A DNA stretch of 8,415 nt, from positions 1 to 8,415 of the forward strand of contig QNVD01000240.1 of the NCBI GenBank assembly GCA_004347925.1, given 5' to 3'. This DNA comes from Hadesarchaea archaeon. GTDB taxonomy: Archaea; Hadarchaeota; Hadarchaeia; Hadarchaeales; WYZ-LMO6. Shown piece by piece: positions 6,258 through 8,415 of this stretch (position 1 is the stretch's first letter; the number at the start of each line of letters is the position of its first letter). A program made the position numbers and the translations under genes. The notes under the pieces are model-generated. The model was given only the letters and a program-made list of their open reading frames with translations. It searched no databases and was not told the DNA's origin.

Positions 6258-6342
6258 GTGGTCTTTCAAGTCCCTCTGTGAAGAGAGGAAAAGGCTGAGC
6301 GGTGCGGAAGCCCCGGTCGGCGTAGGCGCTCGGCTGGGCCAC
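6258..6342 (+). ncRNA. Possible structured RNA or hel308 leader (three-way junction)
   Basis: This non-coding stretch can fold into a closed three-way junction. The outer stem is GTGGTC (6258-6263) with GGCCAC (6337-6342). Inside are a hairpin CCTCT (6273-6277) with AGAGG (6284-6288), loop GTGAAG, and a longer arm GCTGAGCG (6294-6301) with CGCTCGGC (6327-6334), extended by GTGC/GCGT with two G-U pairs and a three-base bulge. An alternative pairing of AGAGGA (6284-6289) with TCCTCT (6346-6351), followed by Ts, would break the first hairpin. I do not recognise a known RNA family. It could be a small RNA, a leader controlling hel308, or a chance fold in GC-rich DNA. The strand is inferred from hel308; the reverse strand folds similarly. 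Confidence 0.3.
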
Positions 6343-6378
6343 AACTCCTCTTTTTCCCCCCAGGAGTAAGGATTGGAG

Positions 6379-8415
6379 ATGAGGATCAGGGAGGTCTGCG
6401 AGAGGTGGGGGATTCCCCAGGTGGCTGACGTGCTGGAGAGGGAGGGCCTCACCTCCCTCTACCCGCCCCAGGAGGAGGCGGTGAGGAGGGGGGTGATGGA
6501 GGGGAGGAACCTGGTGCTGGCCGTTCCCACCGCGGGGGGAAAGACCCTGGTGGCGGAGCTGTGCATGTTCCGCTCCATTCTGGTGGGGAGGGGGAAGGCC
6601 CTCTACATCGTGCCGCTCAGGGCCTTGGCCAGCGAGAAGTACGAGGAGTTCAGGGAGAGGTACGGGCCGCTGGGGGTGAAGGTGGGGATAAGCACCGGGG
6701 ACTTCGACGTGGCGGACACCAGGCTGGCCAGGTACGACCTGCTGGTGGCCACCTCGGAGAAGGTGGACTCCCTGCTCAGGCACAGGGCCAAGTGGCTGGC
6801 GGACGTGGTCTCGGTGGTGGTGCTGGACGAGGTCCACCTGATAAACGATCCGGACAGGGGACCCACCCTGGAGGTGCTGACCGCCAGGCTCAGGCAGGTC
6901 AACCCGGGGGTGCAGGTGCTGGCCCTGAGCGCCACGGTGAGGAACGCGGAGGAGCGGGCGGAGTGGCTGGGGGCGGAGCTGGTGAGGAGCGACTGGAGGC
7001 CCGTCCCCCTGAGGAAGGGGGTCTTCCACGGGGGGAGGATCCTGTTCGAGGACGGGAGCAGGAGGGAGGTGGGGGAGGGGGAGCCCCTGACCGTCCTCTC
7101 CCTGGACACGGTGAGGGAGGGGGGCCAGGTGCTGATCTTCGTGAGCACTAGGAAGTCCGCCCAGTCCGTGGCCTCCCAGCTCTCCGAGGGGGTGGCCCCC
7201 CTGCTGGGGGAGGAGGAGAGGAGGGAGCTGAGGGAGGTGGCCAGGAGGGTGGAGGGGGCGCTGGGGGAGCCCACCAGGACCTGCAGGGCCCTGGCGGAGT
7301 GCGTGAGGAGGGGGACGGCCTTCCACCACGCCGGCCTGCACCCGGACCAGAGGGCGGAGGTGGAGAGGGCTTTCAGGAGGAACCTGATCAAGGTGATCTG
7401 CGCCACCCCCACCCTGGCGGCGGGGATGAACCTCCCGGCCAGGAGGGTGGTGGTGAGGGACTACCGCAGGTACTCGGAGGTCACGGGCTCCACCCTCATC
7501 CCGGTCCTGGAGATCCAGCAGATGATGGGGAGGGCGGGGAGGCCGAAGTACGACCGGTACGGGGAGGCGGTGCTGGTGGCCAGGAGCGAGGGGGAGGTGG
7601 AGGTGCTCATGGAGGAGTACGTGAGGGGGGAGCCGGAGCGCCTCGTTTCCAAGCTGGGGACGGAGCCCGCCCTCAGGACCCACGTGCTGGCCTGCGTGGC
7701 CTCCGGGTACGCGGCCACCCTGGGGGACGTGAGGGAGTTCATGGGGAGGACCTTCTTCTCCCACCAGTTCGAGGTGAGGGCCATGGAGGGGGTGGTGGAG
7801 AGGGTGCTGGACTTCTTGGAGGGGGAGGAGATGATCAGGAGGGAGGGGGAGAGGCTGACCGCCACCCCCTTCGGAGAGCTGGTCTCCCGCCTCTACATCG
7901 ACCCCCTCTCGGGGGTGATGCTGAGGGAGGGGCTGAGGGGGATCTCCGGGGGGACCCCCACCACCCTGGCCCTCCTGCACCTGGTCTGCCGCACCCCGGA
8001 CATGCAGAAGCTCTACCTGGGGAGGGGGGAGGAGGAGGAGTTCGAGAGCCTGGTGGAGGAGAGGTGGAGGGAGTTCCTGGTGCCGGTGCCCGAGGAGCCG
8101 GAGGAGTTCGAGTTCTTCCTGGCGGAGGTGAAGACGGCCAGGATGCTGGAGAGGTGGGTGGAGGAGGTCCCGGAGGAGAGGATCCACGAGGAGTTCGGGG
8201 TGGGGGCGGGGGACATAAGGAGGATGGTGGAGACGGCCGCCTGGCTCCTCCACGCCGCCCACGAGCTGGCCAGGCTGCTGAGGGTGAGGAAGGCCCTGAC
8301 CCCCCTGAGGAGGCTGGAGGAGAGGGTGAGGTACGGGGTGAGGGAGGAGCTCCTCCCGCTGGTGCAGCTCTCGGGGGTGGGGAGGGTGAGGGCCCGCGTC
8401 CTCTTCAGGGCGGGG
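6379..8415 (+). CDS. hel308: Hel308 superfamily 2 DNA helicase, 3' partial
   Basis: Hel308 (HelQ-like) is an ATP-dependent 3'-to-5' DNA helicase that acts on stalled replication forks. The visible 679 residues are close to a full protein (about 680-760), with only the last tens of residues cut off. Motifs in order: LYPPQEEAV (Q motif), PTAGGKT (50-56, Lys55 in Walker A), VPLRALASEK (Ia), DEVH (150-153), SAT (184-186), FVSTRKSAQ (IV), FHHAGL (315-320), ATPTLAAGMNLPARR (V) and QMMGRAGR (381-388, VI). A winged-helix domain and a helical ratchet domain follow, and the visible end contains the helix-hairpin-helix LSGVGRVRAR of the C-terminal domain. The ATG start has GGAG immediately before it and another at 6363-6366. 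No clear TATA box lies close upstream, so transcription may begin in the 6046-6141 region and run through the small ORF and possible RNA. Confidence 0.95.
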   Translation, partial: MRIREVCERWGIPQVADVLEREGLTSLYPPQEEAVRRGVMEGRNLVLAVPTAGGKTLVAELCMFRSILVGRGKALYIVPLRALASEKYEEFRERYGPLGVKVGISTGDFDVADTRLARYDLLVATSEKVDSLLRHRAKWLADVVSVVVLDEVHLINDPDRGPTLEVLTARLRQVNPGVQVLALSATVRNAEERAEWLGAELVRSDWRPVPLRKGVFHGGRILFEDGSRREVGEGEPLTVLSLDTVREGGQVLIFVSTRKSAQSVASQLSEGVAPLLGEEERRELREVARRVEGALGEPTRTCRALAECVRRGTAFHHAGLHPDQRAEVERAFRRNLIKVICATPTLAAGMNLPARRVVVRDYRRYSEVTGSTLIPVLEIQQMMGRAGRPKYDRYGEAVLVARSEGEVEVLMEEYVRGEPERLVSKLGTEPALRTHVLACVASGYAATLGDVREFMGRTFFSHQFEVRAMEGVVERVLDFLEGEEMIRREGERLTATPFGELVSRLYIDPLSGVMLREGLRGISGGTPTTLALLHLVCRTPDMQKLYLGRGEEEEFESLVEERWREFLVPVPEEPEEFEFFLAEVKTARMLERWVEEVPEERIHEEFGVGAGDIRRMVETAAWLLHAAHELARLLRVRKALTPLRRLEERVRYGVREELLPLVQLSGVGRVRARVLFRAG

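Noticed and set aside
6250..6275. A CRISPR-repeat-like string (GTTCC... with CTTTCAAG).
   Set aside because: It occurs once; there are no regularly spaced copies and no cas genes.
6278..6298. Possible C/D box small RNA (GTGAAGA and CTGA).
   Set aside because: The C box has a mismatch to RTGATGA, the spacing is only about ten bases, and no C'/D' pair is present.
6284..6345. Possible H/ACA guide RNA, because ACA follows the stems at 6341-6343.
   Set aside because: The ACA overlaps the outer stem and no clear pseudouridine pocket or kink-turn is visible at the expected distance.
5200..8262. A very long open minus-strand frame of about 1020 codons.
   Set aside because: It is antisense to hel308 and only coincides with real coding in the N-terminal elp3 part (6045 to about 5641). 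The remainder is low-complexity Pro/His/Leu/Gly typical of antisense to AGG/GAG/GTG-rich genes.

Overview
The window reads as a piece of an archaeal chromosome. It has a Hel308 helicase and an archaeal-type Elp3, AT-rich TATA-like boxes of the form TTTTTAA stand upstream of genes, and genes are packed tightly. It is very GC-rich, with AGG as the main arginine codon and purine-rich coding strands, as in several thermophilic archaea. I cannot name the lineage. I see no tRNA, rRNA, insertion sequence, CRISPR array or phage gene.

Left part (1-3520) is mostly redox. It opens with the 3' end of a HoxU/NuoG-like iron-sulfur protein (1-490). Converging on it with one base between is a winged-helix-like protein of unknown family (492-1145, minus). 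Divergent from that regulator-like gene is a two-gene operon, nfnA-nfnB (1253-2080 and 2081-3520), encoding the small and large flavoprotein subunits of an NADH-dependent ferredoxin:NADP oxidoreductase or sulfide dehydrogenase. The two genes abut exactly. nfnA has a TATA-like box at near-leaderless distance. These proteins probably move electrons between NAD(P)H, ferredoxin and perhaps sulfur compounds.

Middle part (3543-6045). A PRC-barrel protein (3543-3956) has its own TATA-like box and converges, one base apart, on a minus-strand pair: elp3 (6045 to 4644) followed by a metallophosphoesterase (4647 to 3958), with an ATGA overlap. The elp3 reading frame is broken by one extra base near 5640-5642 and lacks the usual N-terminal segment before the radical-SAM domain, so it is either damaged, misassembled or unusual.

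Right part (6046-8415). A 333-base spacer between the divergent elp3 and hel308 genes holds a small basic ORF with strong coding-like codon use (6142-6231) and a segment that can fold as a three-way junction (6258-6342). The hel308 gene starts at 6379 and runs off the window with all major helicase motifs present. This spacer and the elp3 anomalies are the parts most worth a second look. I did not find a clear new multi-gene system.
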